Of a DNA stretch of 64,000 nucleotides, positions 27,018-35,654 are shown piece by piece. The translations under genes and the position numbers were made by a program. The DNA lies in contig NZ_JAVHTY010000004.1 in assembly GCF_031085165.1 (NCBI RefSeq), forward strand, positions 496,001 to 560,000, read 5' to 3'. Under the pieces are notes generated by a model that did not search any database, was not told where the DNA came from, and worked only from the letters and a program-made list of their open reading frames with translations. Position 1 is the stretch's first letter, and each line of letters opens with the position of its first letter. This DNA comes from Pseudomonas sp. 102515. Lineage in GTDB: Bacteria > Pseudomonadota > Gammaproteobacteria > Pseudomonadales > Pseudomonadaceae.

Positions 27018-27833
27018 TCAGGGCCGAGCGGTGATCACTTCGGCCAGGGTACGGACATTATGTGACAGGTGCAGGGGATCGATAGTGCCGACTATCGCAC
27101 TGCTCACCCCCGGCTCGCCGAACACCCGGGCGAAGCTGGCCCGCACTGGATCCTGGCCGGCACCGAGTACGGCGTGGCCGCTGGCCAGGGCCTTCTTGAT
27201 CAGGATGCCCTTGCCCTGGGCAGCGGCGGCCTGGATCACCGGGATCTCGGCGTCTTCGTTGAGGTTGAAGGTGACCATGGCGCAGTCGCCGCGCTCCAAG
27301 GCCTTGAGGCCGCCGGCGACGGTCTTGCCGGAAAAGCCGAAGGCGCGGATCAGGCCTTCGCGCTTGAGCTCGGCCAGGGTCTCGTAGCAGCGGCTGTCTT
27401 GGAGAATGCTCAGATCGTTGCCATCGGAATGCACCAGCACCAGGTCCAGCCAGTCGGTTTCCAGGCGTTTGAGGCTGCGTTCCACCGAGCGGCGGGTATG
27501 GGCCGGGCTGAAGTCGAAGCTGGACAGGCCATCGGTGAATTCCTCGCCGACCTTGCTGGCGATCACCCAGTGCTGGCGCTGGCCACGCAGCAGCGGCCCC
27601 AGGCGCTCTTCGCTGCGGCCATAGGCCGGCGCGGTGTCCAGCAGGTTGATGCCCAGCTCGCGGGCCAGGCTGAGCAGATCGGCGGCGCTGCGGTCGTCGG
27701 GGATGGTGAAGCCATTGGGATACTTCACGCCCTGGTCGCGGCCGAACTTGACCGTGCCCAGGCCCAGCGGGGAGATCTCGAGACCGGTGCTGCCCAGCGG
27801 ACGCTGCAGACCGTGCAGAGTGCGCAGACTCAT
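27018..27833 (-). CDS. Aldo/keto reductase
   Basis: The 271-residue NADPH-dependent reductase has a TIM-barrel AKR sequence. DTAPAYGRSEERLG holds the catalytic Asp and Tyr, VIASKVGEE the Lys, and LVLVHSDG the His; FGFSGKTVAGG is the expected later strand. The substrate is unknown. Its ATG overlaps the stop of the upstream FAD oxidoreductase by four bases (ATGA), so they form an operon. A longer frame extends upstream inside that gene and is shadow. Confidence 0.9.
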   Translation of the reverse strand: MSLRTLHGLQRPLGSTGLEISPLGLGTVKFGRDQGVKYPNGFTIPDDRSAADLLSLARELGINLLDTAPAYGRSEERLGPLLRGQRQHWVIASKVGEEFTDGLSSFDFSPAHTRRSVERSLKRLETDWLDLVLVHSDGNDLSILQDSRCYETLAELKREGLIRAFGFSGKTVAGGLKALERGDCAMVTFNLNEDAEIPVIQAAAAQGKGILIKKALASGHAVLGAGQDPVRASFARVFGEPGVSSAIVGTIDPLHLSHNVRTLAEVITARP

Positions 27834-29005
27834 GGCAGCAGCTCCTCCCAGAAGGGCGCGGCCACCGGCGGTTGCGGATGGGCGGGCAGGGCGGGGTGCT
27901 GCCCGGGCGCGATACCGTCGCGGTCGAGATTGGCCAGCACGCGGTCGGCCAGGTCCGGCGACAGGGCCAGCTTGGTCGGCCAGCCCACCAGCAGGCGCCC
28001 CTCCTCGGCGAGGAAGGCGTTGTCCGGCCGCACCAGCCCGGATTGCGCCGGCTCGGCGCGGTCCACCCTGAGGGTCGCCCACTGGGCGCCAGCGAAGTCG
28101 ATCCAGGGCAGCAGGCGCTGCAATTCCTCTCGCGCCGCGGCGATCTGCGCCTGGGGTTCGCGCGCCACGCCCTCGGCCTCGGCCAGGTCGCCACCCAGGT
28201 ACCACAGCCACTGGCCATCGGCGGTGGGGTGGCTGGTGATGGTCACCCGCGGCTTGGGGCCGCCGCCCAGGCAGTGGGCATAGAGGGGTTTGAGCATGGG
28301 GCCCTTGACCACCACCATGTGCAGCGGTCGGCGCTGCATGGCCGGTTGTTCGAGATGGAGCGCCTGGAGCAGATCGGCCATGCCGGCGCCGGCGGTGAGC
28401 ACGATGCGTCGGGCGCGGATGGATTGTCCGTCCACCACCAGGCCGGTCAATTCGCCGGCTTCGCGCAGGGGGTGCAGCTCATGGCCGGCCAGCAGGCTGT
28501 CGCCGGCCAGCTCGGCGAGGCGCGTGACCAGGCTGGGCACGTCCAGCACCAGTTCGGCCAGGCGATAGACCTTGCCCTTGAACGCGCGGTCGCGCAGGGC
28601 CGGGGGCAGTTCATCGCCCTTGACCGCATCCACCCGGCCGCGCACCGCCTTGCTGGCGAAGAAGCTGGTGAGGTTGCCGGCCAGGCTACCCGGCGACCAG
28701 AGGTAGTGGGCTTCGGAGAGCAGGCGCACGCCGGAGAGATCCAGCTCACCGCTACCGGCCAGGCTCTCGCGCCAGCGCCGCGGCATGTCGGCGATGGCCT
28801 CGGAAGCACCGGTGAGCATCCCGGTGAGGGCGTACTTGGTGCCGCCATGGATGATGCCCTGGGACTTGCCGCTCTGGCCGCCGCCCAGGGCGCCGGTCTC
28901 CACCAGCACGGTGGCGTAGCCGGCGCGTCTGAGGCGGGCGTTGAGCCAGAGGCCGGCGACGCCGCCGCCGACGATGAGGATATCGGTGGACCAGGGTTGG
29001 GACAT
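27830..29005 (-). CDS. FAD-dependent oxidoreductase (DAO / glycerol-3-phosphate dehydrogenase-like)
   Basis: The 391-residue protein begins with an FAD-binding beta-alpha-beta motif, ILIVGGGVAGLWLNARLRRA. GGGQSGKSQGIIHGGTKYAL follows, a DAO-fold pattern seen in glycerol-3-phosphate and 2-hydroxyglutarate dehydrogenases. RRIVLTAGAGMADLLQAL is the usual later motif. The substrate cannot be inferred. It is cotranscribed with the aldo/keto reductase by a 4-base overlap, suggesting two redox steps on related compounds. Confidence 0.85.
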   Translation of the reverse strand: MSQPWSTDILIVGGGVAGLWLNARLRRAGYATVLVETGALGGGQSGKSQGIIHGGTKYALTGMLTGASEAIADMPRRWRESLAGSGELDLSGVRLLSEAHYLWSPGSLAGNLTSFFASKAVRGRVDAVKGDELPPALRDRAFKGKVYRLAELVLDVPSLVTRLAELAGDSLLAGHELHPLREAGELTGLVVDGQSIRARRIVLTAGAGMADLLQALHLEQPAMQRRPLHMVVVKGPMLKPLYAHCLGGGPKPRVTITSHPTADGQWLWYLGGDLAEAEGVAREPQAQIAAAREELQRLLPWIDFAGAQWATLRVDRAEPAQSGLVRPDNAFLAEEGRLLVGWPTKLALSPDLADRVLANLDRDGIAPGQHPALPAHPQPPVAAPFWEELLP

Positions 29006-29067
29006 GAACGGCCTGCTCGGATGATCGGCAAAGAGACGATTTTACACGCTCCTCGCCACCGCTGGTC

Positions 29068-29400
29068 TCAATGCCCGGTGCTGCCGGAAAACAGCTGGAT
29101 CACCACCACGCCGGCAACGATCAGCCCCATGCCCAGCAGGGCCGGCAGGTCGAGCTTCTGGTCGTAGAGAAAGGCCGCGGCGATACTCACCAGCACGATG
29201 CCCAGCCCGGCCCAGATGGCGTAGGCGATGCCCACCGGGATGCTGCGCACCACCAGGGTCAGCATCCAGAAGGCCAGGGCGTAGCCGCTGATGACCAGGA
29301 TCAGCGGCAGGGGCTTGCTGAAGCCACTGATGGCCTTCATGGAGGTGGTGGCGACGACTTCGGCGGCGATGGCGATGGCCAGGTAGATGTATCCGCTCAT
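29068..29400 (-). CDS. emrE: Small multidrug resistance efflux protein, EmrE-like
   Basis: The 110-residue protein has four membrane helices and the essential Glu14 (AIAIAAEVVATTSMKAISGF). IPVGIAYAIWAGLGIVLVS is the SMR signature, and the close match to EmrE extends to the C-terminal SGSTGH. It exports cationic drugs and quaternary ammonium compounds by proton antiport as a dual-topology dimer. The ATG at 29400 is preceded by GGAGGAATC on the coding strand. It is divergent from a LysR gene, with operator-like repeats between. Confidence 0.93.
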   Translation of the reverse strand: MSGYIYLAIAIAAEVVATTSMKAISGFSKPLPLILVISGYALAFWMLTLVVRSIPVGIAYAIWAGLGIVLVSIAAAFLYDQKLDLPALLGMGLIVAGVVVIQLFSGSTGH

Positions 29401-29442
29401 GATGATTCCTCCTGTCGAATGCCTCATTGTGCCTTTCAAAAC

Positions 29443-29472
29443 GATAGGTGAAAGTTGATACCTATCTGATAG
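29443..29472. promoter_or_regulatory. Repeated GATAGG / CCTATC half-sites in the emrE-lysR control region
   Basis: GATAGGT (29443-29449) and ACCTATC (29460-29466) form a perfect 7-bp inverted repeat with a 10-base spacer. A further CTATC-T-GATAG palindrome overlaps it at 29462-29472. The sites lie in the 83-base divergent space, close to both starts, as expected for a LysR autoregulatory operator. Confidence 0.6.
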
Positions 29473-29483
29473 GGAGATGGGTC

Positions 29484-30368
29484 GTGCAGTGGAGTCTGGA
29501 GCAGCTGGAGATCTTCGTCGGCATCGCCGAGGGCGCGAGTTTCTCGGCCATGGCGCGGCGTCTGGGACGGGCGCAATCGGCGATCAGCTCGGCCATTGCC
29601 CTGCTGGAAACCGATCTGGGCGTGGCGCTGTTCGTGCGCAGCAAGGGCCGCACGCCGGTCATCACCGCGGCCGGTCTGGCCCTGCTGGAGGAGGCGCGCG
29701 AGGTCCTGCGCCAGTGCCAGCGCCTGGACAGCCGGGCCCAGGCCCTCTGTGCCGGACAGGAACCGCTGTTGCGCCTGGCCCTGGACGAGGCCATGCCCTA
29801 CCAGCCGGTGCTCGATGCCCTGGACGCCCTGGCCGTGGCCTTCCCGCACCTGGAAGTCCAGCTCACCAGCGGCGCCCAGGGCGATGTGGCGCGCAAGCTG
29901 CTGACCGACCAGGCCGACCTCGGCCTGCTGTTTCGCCATGAGCACATGCCCCAGGCCCTGGAGCGCCAGGCCCTGGGCGATGTCGCCCAGGTCACCGCCT
30001 GCGGTACCCAGCATCCCCTGGCCCGCCAGCACGGCGTGGGGCGGCGCGAACTGGCCCGCCATCGCCAGCTGCTGATCGCGCCGCTGGAGAGTCCCTATCC
30101 CGGCGGCGAGCAGATCGCCCCCCAGGTCTGGCGCGCCGACAGCTTCTACCTGCTCGCCGAATTGTTGATGCGCGGCCTGGGCTGGGGCTGGCTGCCGCGG
30201 CACGTGGCACGCTATCCCTCCTATCAGGGCCTGCTGGCCGAGCTGGACTGCGACTGGGTACCGCCGGCGCTGGTCGTAGAGCTGGCCTGGCGCCGCAATG
30301 CCGCGCCGGGGCCGGCTGCGCGCTGGCTGGCGCAGCGGCTGGCCGAAGAGTTGCGGGCGATCGGTTGA
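29484..30368 (+). CDS. LysR-family regulator divergent from emrE
   Basis: The 294-residue regulator opens with a winged-helix domain, MQWSLEQLEIFVGIAEGASF, containing RRLGRAQSAISSAIALLE as the recognition helix, and an effector domain from about residue 90. I chose the GTG at 29484, with AGGGAG at 29471-29476 in front, over an upstream ATG at 29448 lying within the operator repeats. It most likely controls emrE and itself. Confidence 0.88.
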   Translation: MQWSLEQLEIFVGIAEGASFSAMARRLGRAQSAISSAIALLETDLGVALFVRSKGRTPVITAAGLALLEEAREVLRQCQRLDSRAQALCAGQEPLLRLALDEAMPYQPVLDALDALAVAFPHLEVQLTSGAQGDVARKLLTDQADLGLLFRHEHMPQALERQALGDVAQVTACGTQHPLARQHGVGRRELARHRQLLIAPLESPYPGGEQIAPQVWRADSFYLLAELLMRGLGWGWLPRHVARYPSYQGLLAELDCDWVPPALVVELAWRRNAAPGPAARWLAQRLAEELRAIG

Positions 30369-30375
30369 ATCGAGG

Positions 30376-30450
30376 TGTTGGGCTTCGCTGCGCCCAGCGC
30401 CAACCTACAGGTGCTTTGCGTAGGTTGGGTTGAGCAACGCGAAGCCCAAC
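30376..30450. repeat. GTTGGGCTTCGCTGCGC inverted-repeat pair
   Basis: TGTTGGGCTTCGCTGCG from 30376 is followed by the inverted unit GTAGGTTGGGTTGAG to AAGCCCAAC at 30450. It is one of four clusters of this repeat in the window and lies behind the LysR gene. Confidence 0.8.
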
Positions 30451-30562
30451 GTGACAGAGCCCCGGCACTCCACCACTCTATTCTGGCCAGATCCGTGGGG
30501 CAGCTTGACCAGCGCCAAGGCGCGAGCGCTGCGATACTCAGGTCATTCCTCCTCGATCCGGG

Positions 30563-31858
30563 ATGATCACCATGACCACACCCTCCGCCCTCGGCCAGCG
30601 CTATGTCTTCGTCGTCCTGGCACTGATCTTTCTCGCCCTGCTGGTCTCGGCCGGGGTGAGGTCCACCCCCGGCGTACTGCTGCTGCCGCTGCAGGACACC
30701 TTTGGCTGGAGTCGCGAGACGGTGTCGCTTGCCGCCGCCATCGGCATCTTTCTCTATGGCCTGGTCGGCCCCTTCGCCGCCGCCCTGATGCAGACCCTGG
30801 GCATCCGCCGCACCCTGCTCGGCGGCCTGACCCTGATCAGCCTGGCCACCGCCCTGAGCACCCTGATGCGCGAGCCTTGGCACCTGGTGGCCACCTGGGG
30901 CGTGCTCAGTGGACTGGGCACCGGCTGCGTGGCCATGGTGCTGGGCGCCGCCATCGTCAATCGCTGGTTCGTCGCCCGCCGTGGCCTGATGATGGGTCTC
31001 CTGGCGGCCAGTACCGCCACCGGCAATCTGGTGTTCCTGCCGCTGCTGGCTCACCTCGCCAGTCAGGAAGGCTGGCAGACCGTGGTGCTGACGGTGGCGG
31101 TGGCCAGCGCCGCCCTGATCCCGCTGGTGGCCTGGCTGCTGCCGGAGCGTCCGGCGGACGTCGGCCTGCGGCCCCATGGCGCCCCGGAGGACTACCAGGC
31201 GCCAGCGGCCTCCGCACCGGGCAACCTGTTTCGCGTGACCCTCGGCACCCTGGCCATTGCCAGTCGGCGGCGCGATTTCTGGCTACTGTTCCTGACCTTC
31301 TTCGTCTGCGGCTTCACCACCAATGGCCTGATCGGCACCCACTTCATCGCCATGGGCCACGACCACGGGCTGTCCCAGGTACAGGCCGCCGGCATCCTCG
31401 CGCTGATGGGCATCTTCGACCTGGTAGGCACCACCGCCTCCGGCTGGCTGACCGACAGATACGATCCGCGCCGGCTGCTGTTCGTCTACTACAGCCTGCG
31501 CGGCCTCTCGCTGATCTACCTGCCGTTCTCCGGCTTCGCCCCCGAGCAACTGCTGCTGTTCGGCATATTCTACGGGCTGGACTGGATCGCCACCGTGCCG
31601 CCCACGGTCAAGCTGACCAACCAGAGCTTTGGTGAAAGGAGCGCGCCGGTGGTGTTCGGCTGGGTGTTCTGCGGCCACATGCTCGGCGCCGCCTGCGCGG
31701 CCTTCCTCGCCGGTGCCCTGCGCGAGCACTTCGGCTCCTACCAGGAAGCCCTGGTGCTGGCCGGCCTGACCGGTCTGCTGGCGGCGCTGATGGCCTTGGG
31801 GATTGGCCGCCCGAGCGCCACGGGTGTCGGGCGCTCGGCCGTGCCCGAGGTGGGCTAG
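30563..31858 (+). CDS. Major facilitator transporter (MFS_1, monocarboxylate/oxalate-formate-like)
   Basis: The 431-residue protein has about twelve membrane helices: TPGVLLLPLQDTFGWSRETVSLA after helix 1, then GLGTGCVAMVLGAAIVNRWFVARRGL, and in the second half TTASGWLTDRYDPRRLLFVYY. That pattern resembles the oxalate:formate / monocarboxylate type of MFS. The substrate is unknown. An alternative start lies three codons on, at 30572. The gene ends face-to-face with the next permease: both stop codons are TAG in a shared CTAG at 31855-31858. Confidence 0.85.
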   Translation: MITMTTPSALGQRYVFVVLALIFLALLVSAGVRSTPGVLLLPLQDTFGWSRETVSLAAAIGIFLYGLVGPFAAALMQTLGIRRTLLGGLTLISLATALSTLMREPWHLVATWGVLSGLGTGCVAMVLGAAIVNRWFVARRGLMMGLLAASTATGNLVFLPLLAHLASQEGWQTVVLTVAVASAALIPLVAWLLPERPADVGLRPHGAPEDYQAPAASAPGNLFRVTLGTLAIASRRRDFWLLFLTFFVCGFTTNGLIGTHFIAMGHDHGLSQVQAAGILALMGIFDLVGTTASGWLTDRYDPRRLLFVYYSLRGLSLIYLPFSGFAPEQLLLFGIFYGLDWIATVPPTVKLTNQSFGERSAPVVFGWVFCGHMLGAACAAFLAGALREHFGSYQEALVLAGLTGLLAALMALGIGRPSATGVGRSAVPEVG

Positions 31859-33219
31859 GCGGTCTTGAGGTCGAGCGGCACGGCGGTCGGCGTGCGCTGC
31901 AGCATCGAGGCCGGGATCGCCAGGATCAGCAGGCCGCTGACGAACAGGCAGGCGCCGAGCACATAGGTGCCGTTGTTGATGTCGCCGGTGAGGGTTTCCA
32001 TGGTGGCGGTGATCATGGAGCCGGTGAAGCCGGAGAGGTTGCCGATGGCGTTGATCATGCCGATGCCCGCCGCGGCGGCGACGCCGGAGAGCAGGGTGCC
32101 GGGTAGCGACCAGAAGATCGGCATCAGTGCCAGCAGGCCCGAGGCGGCCACGGTGAGGAAGAAGATCGACAGCACGATGTTGTGGATGAACCAGGCGCTC
32201 AACACCAGGCCCAGGGCGCCGACGAAGGCCGGCACCGCCGCATGCAGCCGCTGCTCGCCGGTGCGTGCCGAGTGGCGGGCGTTGAGCAGCATGACCACCA
32301 GGGCGACGCTGTAGGGGATGGCGGTGAGCAGGCCGATCTGCAGGCTGCCGCTGACCCCGGCGTTCTTGATGATCGAGGGCATCCAGAAGGCCAGGCCATA
32401 GAAGCCGGTGTTGAAGGTCAGCAGGATGAACACCAGCAGCCAGACCCGCGGGTTGAAGAACACCTCGCTGAGCCGCGAGGCCTTGCCGGCGTTCTGCTGC
32501 TCCAGGTTGCGCTTGAGCAGGGCCTTTTCCCGGGCGTCCAGCCAGGGTGCCTTGTCGATGTTGTCGCTCAGGCAGCAGAACACCACCACCGCCATGATGA
32601 TCGAGGGCACCCCTTCCACCAGCAGCATCCACTGCCAGCCAGCCAGGCCGTGCCAGTTGTGCAGGCTGCTCATCAGCCAGCCGGAGAGCACGCCGCCAAA
32701 GCTCAGGCTGAAGGGCAGGGCGACGAGGAAGCCCGACATCACCCGACTCTGTCGGCGCGTCGGGAACCAGTAGTTGAGATAGAGGATCACCCCGGGAAAG
32801 AAGCCCGCCTCGCAGACGCCCAGCAGGAAGCGCAGCACATAGAAGAGGGTGCTCGACTGCAGGCCGAAGAAGTGCGCCAGCGGCTGGGTGAAGGCCACCG
32901 CCATGGAGATGATCGCCCAGGTCAGCATGATGCGGGCGATCCAGAAGCGCGCGCCGTAGCGGTGCAGCAACAGGTTGCTGGGGACCTCGAAGAGGAAGTA
33001 GCCCCAGAAGAACATGCTGGCGCCGAGGGCATAGACGGTGTTGCTGAAGCCGAGGTCGTCGAGCATGTCCAGCTTGGCGAAGCCAACGTTGACCCGGTCC
33101 AGGTAGGCGGCGATGTAGCACAGCAGCAGGATCGGCAGGATGCGCAGCACCACCTTGCGATAGGTGCGTTCTTCGAAGGCGTCGCCAGCGGCGCCCTGGG
33201 GAGCGGTGGTCTCGAACAT
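31855..33219 (-). CDS. ACS-family MFS permease, probably for a sugar acid
   Basis: The 454-residue protein has the start typical of the anion:cation symporter group (YRKVVLRILPILLLCYIAAY then LDRVNVGFAKLDM). It continues with GASMFFWGYFLFEVPSNLLLHRYGAR and FLLGVCEAGFFPGVILYL. Relatives carry hexuronates, galactonate, glucarate or phthalate. Its upstream region holds the palindrome at 33360-33378, also found before the FAH and dehydratase genes. Uptake of an aldonate used by those enzymes is the simplest reading, by context. Confidence 0.87.
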   Translation of the reverse strand: MFETTAPQGAAGDAFEERTYRKVVLRILPILLLCYIAAYLDRVNVGFAKLDMLDDLGFSNTVYALGASMFFWGYFLFEVPSNLLLHRYGARFWIARIMLTWAIISMAVAFTQPLAHFFGLQSSTLFYVLRFLLGVCEAGFFPGVILYLNYWFPTRRQSRVMSGFLVALPFSLSFGGVLSGWLMSSLHNWHGLAGWQWMLLVEGVPSIIMAVVVFCCLSDNIDKAPWLDAREKALLKRNLEQQNAGKASRLSEVFFNPRVWLLVFILLTFNTGFYGLAFWMPSIIKNAGVSGSLQIGLLTAIPYSVALVVMLLNARHSARTGEQRLHAAVPAFVGALGLVLSAWFIHNIVLSIFFLTVAASGLLALMPIFWSLPGTLLSGVAAAAGIGMINAIGNLSGFTGSMITATMETLTGDINNGTYVLGACLFVSGLLILAIPASMLQRTPTAVPLDLKTA

Positions 33220-33359
33220 GGGAATGACCTTCGGGGCCTTGGGGCCCGTTGTTGTTATTGAAGAGGTCGAAGGCGGCCGGGGATGCAGGTGGCCGTCTGA
33301 ATCGCCAGGCCACTCTAGGAGCGGGAGCGATTCTTTCCCAATGGCATTTGCGGATCATT

Positions 33360-33378
33360 CGATAACGGCGCGTTATCG
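33360..33378. promoter_or_regulatory. Palindromic operator copy 1, CGATAA-N7-TTATCG
   Basis: The sequence CGATAACGGCGCGTTATCG is a 19-bp palindrome, extended to 9-bp arms by TTC on the left and GAA on the right. It lies seven bases past the stop of the LysR gene and 141 bases upstream of the ACS permease start. T4 and A16 give the T-N11-A spacing of LysR sites. The same half-sites recur at 34347-34365. Confidence 0.65.
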
Positions 33379-33384
33379 AAGCCC

Positions 33385-34332
33385 CTAGTTTGCGGACTCT
33401 TCGCGACCGGCATGGCTCAGCAGGATGGCGGCGAATTCCCGGGCCGCCTCGCCGAGGGGTTCGCCCTTGCGGGTGAGGATGCCGTAGTCCTGCGCCGGCA
33501 GGTGCAAGGGCAGCTCCAGGGCACTGAGCGCGCCGCTGGCGAGATAGGGCTCGACCATGGCCTCCGGCAGCATGCCGATCATGGGGCCGGCGTGCAGCAC
33601 CTGGAGAAAGGTCTGCATGGAGATGGTGTCGATGGTGTTGCCTGGCACCGGCAGGCCGGCGGCGGCGAAGGCCCGCTCCATGCGCCCGCGGATGGGCGTG
33701 CCCTTGGGATAGAGGATCCAGGGCCAGGCCAGCACCTGGTCGAGGCCCACGGGGCCACTGCCCACCAGCGGATGGTCGGCGTTGACCACGAAGCGGAAGG
33801 GCTCCGGTGCCAGGGGCTGGAAGTCGAAGCGCTGGGCCTGGGCTTCGTCGGTGAAGCGCGCCACCGCCAGGTGCAGCAGCTTGTCGTCGAGCATCGCCAT
33901 CAGGTGATCGCTGGTCTGCTCCACCACCTCGATGGCCAGCAGCGGCCAGCGCTGCTTGATCGCGACGATGGCCTGCGGCAGGGCCACCGCCGTGGCGGCG
34001 AAGATGCCGCCGACCTTGAGCTGGCCGTGGCCGCCGCGCCTAAGGCTGTCGATCTGCTCGGCGAAGTCGCGGGCATCGTTGAGCGCCACCCGGGCATAGC
34101 GCAGCACGTGTTCGCCCAGCGCCGTGGGTGGCATGCTGCGCGGCTGGCGCTCGAACAGGGCGAAGCCCAGCAGGTGCTCGATCTCCTTGAGCATCTTGCT
34201 GATGGCCGGCTGGCTGAGATTCATCTGCTGTGCCGCGAGGTGCATGTTGCGAGTGCGCCCCAGGGTGTCGATCAGCAGCAGGTGGCGAAACTTGAGCCAG
34301 TGGCAGATCTGGCTGAACGACGGCTCGGACAC
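33385..34332 (-). CDS. LysR-family regulator of the sugar-acid locus
   Basis: The 315-residue regulator has an N-terminal winged helix (RNMHLAAQQMNLSQPAISKM) and an effector domain with ILYPKGTPIRGRMERAF and ISMQTFLQVLHAGPMIGMLP. The form is that of the GbpR/PcaQ-like group responding to sugar or aromatic acids. It lies between the permease and the FAH/dehydratase pair and is flanked on both sides by the CGATAA-N7-TTATCG palindrome, so control of both units is likely. Confidence 0.92.
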   Translation of the reverse strand: MSEPSFSQICHWLKFRHLLLIDTLGRTRNMHLAAQQMNLSQPAISKMLKEIEHLLGFALFERQPRSMPPTALGEHVLRYARVALNDARDFAEQIDSLRRGGHGQLKVGGIFAATAVALPQAIVAIKQRWPLLAIEVVEQTSDHLMAMLDDKLLHLAVARFTDEAQAQRFDFQPLAPEPFRFVVNADHPLVGSGPVGLDQVLAWPWILYPKGTPIRGRMERAFAAAGLPVPGNTIDTISMQTFLQVLHAGPMIGMLPEAMVEPYLASGALSALELPLHLPAQDYGILTRKGEPLGEAAREFAAILLSHAGREESAN

Positions 34333-34346
34333 GCATGCCTCCCAGG

Positions 34347-34365
34347 CGATAAGCGCAGGTTATCG
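34347..34365. promoter_or_regulatory. Palindromic operator copy 2, CGATAA-N7-TTATCG
   Basis: CGATAAGCGCAGGTTATCG has the same arms and spacing as the copy at 33360-33378. It sits 15 bases upstream of the LysR start and 76 bases before the FAH-family gene start, in the divergent control region. It is the probable recognition site of the LysR protein. Confidence 0.65.
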
Positions 34366-34440
34366 AATGATGAAATAAGCCCATTTGAGTTTATCAGTCC
34401 GGCTGCCTAGCGTGGACCCATCAGCCTTGGAGTCCTGCCT

Positions 34441-35622
34441 ATGTCCCTTCGTCTCTCGCCTGCCAATACCCTTCCCACCGATGGCCTGGCCGGCACCCTG
34501 GTGGGCCGCGCCTGGGTGCCCGGTCAACCGTCCGGACCCTCGCCCGTGGTGCTGCGCGAGGATGGTGTCTTCGACCTCTCGGAACGCTTCCCTACGCTGA
34601 GCGCACTGTTCGAAGAGGCCGACCCGCTGCAAGCGTTGCGCGACACCCCCGGACGCTACCTCGGCAGCCTCGACGACCTGCTGGCCAACAGTGGCGAGCG
34701 TGCCGATCCGGCCCGCCTGCACCTGCTGCCACCGGCCGATCTACAGGTGATCAAGGCCGCCGGGGTGACCTTTGCCGCGAGCATGCTGGAGCGGGTGATC
34801 GAGGAGCAGGCCGGCGGCGATGCCGGGCGCGCCGTGGCCATCCGCGAGCAGGTGCAAGCGGTGATCGGTGCGGACCTGCAGGGACTGGAACCGGGCAGTC
34901 CGCGCGCCCAGGCGCTCAAGGCGCTGCTGATCGAGAAGGGCATGTGGTCGCAGTACCTGGAGGTGGGCATCGGGCCGGACGCCGAGATCTTCACCAAGGC
35001 GCCGGTGCTGGCCGCGGTCGGCAGCGGCAGCGCCATCGGCATCCACCCCGTGTCCCAGTGGAACAATCCCGAACCCGAGGTGGTGCTGGTGGCCGACAGC
35101 CGCGGCCGCCTGCATGGCGCCACCCTGGGCAATGACGTCAACCTGCGCGACATCGAGGGCCGCAGTGCTCTGCTGCTGAGCAAGGCCAAGGACAACAACG
35201 CCTCCTGCGCCCTGGGGCCCTTCATCCGCCTGTTCGACGAGACCTTCGATCTCGACCGGGTCCGCCAGTGCGTGGTGACCCTGGAAGTGCAGGGCGAAGA
35301 CGGCTTCCGGCTCAATGGCAGCAGCTCCATGGCGCAGATCAGTCGTGATCCCACCGATCTCGCCGCCCAGACCCTCAATGCCAACCACCAGTATCCCGAC
35401 GGCTTCGTGCTGTTCCTCGGCACCCTGTTCGCCCCGACCCAGGACCGTGACGCCCCGGGCGGCGGCTTCACCCACAAGGTGGGGGACGTGGTGAGCATCG
35501 CCAGTCCGCTGCTGGGGACCCTGCACAACCGGGTGACCACCAGCGACCAGGCCCCGGCCTGGCGCTTCGGCCTCGGCGCCCTGATGCACAACCTGGCCGC
35601 CCGTCGCCTGCTGGGCCGCTAA
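34441..35622 (+). CDS. FAH-family 2-keto-3-deoxy sugar-acid dehydratase, XylX-like
   Basis: The 393-residue protein has a fumarylacetoacetate-hydrolase C-terminal domain (VGIGPDAEIFTKAP, HPVSQWNNPEPEVVLVAD, LGNDVNLRDIEGR, GPFIRLFDETFD) with the acidic metal ligands of the fold. Its length and partner match XylX of Caulobacter and related 2-keto-3-deoxy-pentonate dehydratases, which make 2-oxoglutarate semialdehyde in non-phosphorylating pentose oxidation. The ATG at 34441 follows GGAGTCCTGCCT. The dehydratase gene starts 32 bases downstream, so one transcript is likely. Pentose identity is inferred, not shown. Confidence 0.8.
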   Translation: MSLRLSPANTLPTDGLAGTLVGRAWVPGQPSGPSPVVLREDGVFDLSERFPTLSALFEEADPLQALRDTPGRYLGSLDDLLANSGERADPARLHLLPPADLQVIKAAGVTFAASMLERVIEEQAGGDAGRAVAIREQVQAVIGADLQGLEPGSPRAQALKALLIEKGMWSQYLEVGIGPDAEIFTKAPVLAAVGSGSAIGIHPVSQWNNPEPEVVLVADSRGRLHGATLGNDVNLRDIEGRSALLLSKAKDNNASCALGPFIRLFDETFDLDRVRQCVVTLEVQGEDGFRLNGSSSMAQISRDPTDLAAQTLNANHQYPDGFVLFLGTLFAPTQDRDAPGGGFTHKVGDVVSIASPLLGTLHNRVTTSDQAPAWRFGLGALMHNLAARRLLGR

Positions 35623-35654
35623 CCGCTCTTTCCTAATTACAACTAGAGACCATC

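Noticed and set aside
31283-33358. 691-codon minus-strand frame spanning both MFS genes
   Set aside because: It is out of frame with the ACS permease on the same strand, whose sequence is clearly MFS; the alternative product is repetitive and basic.
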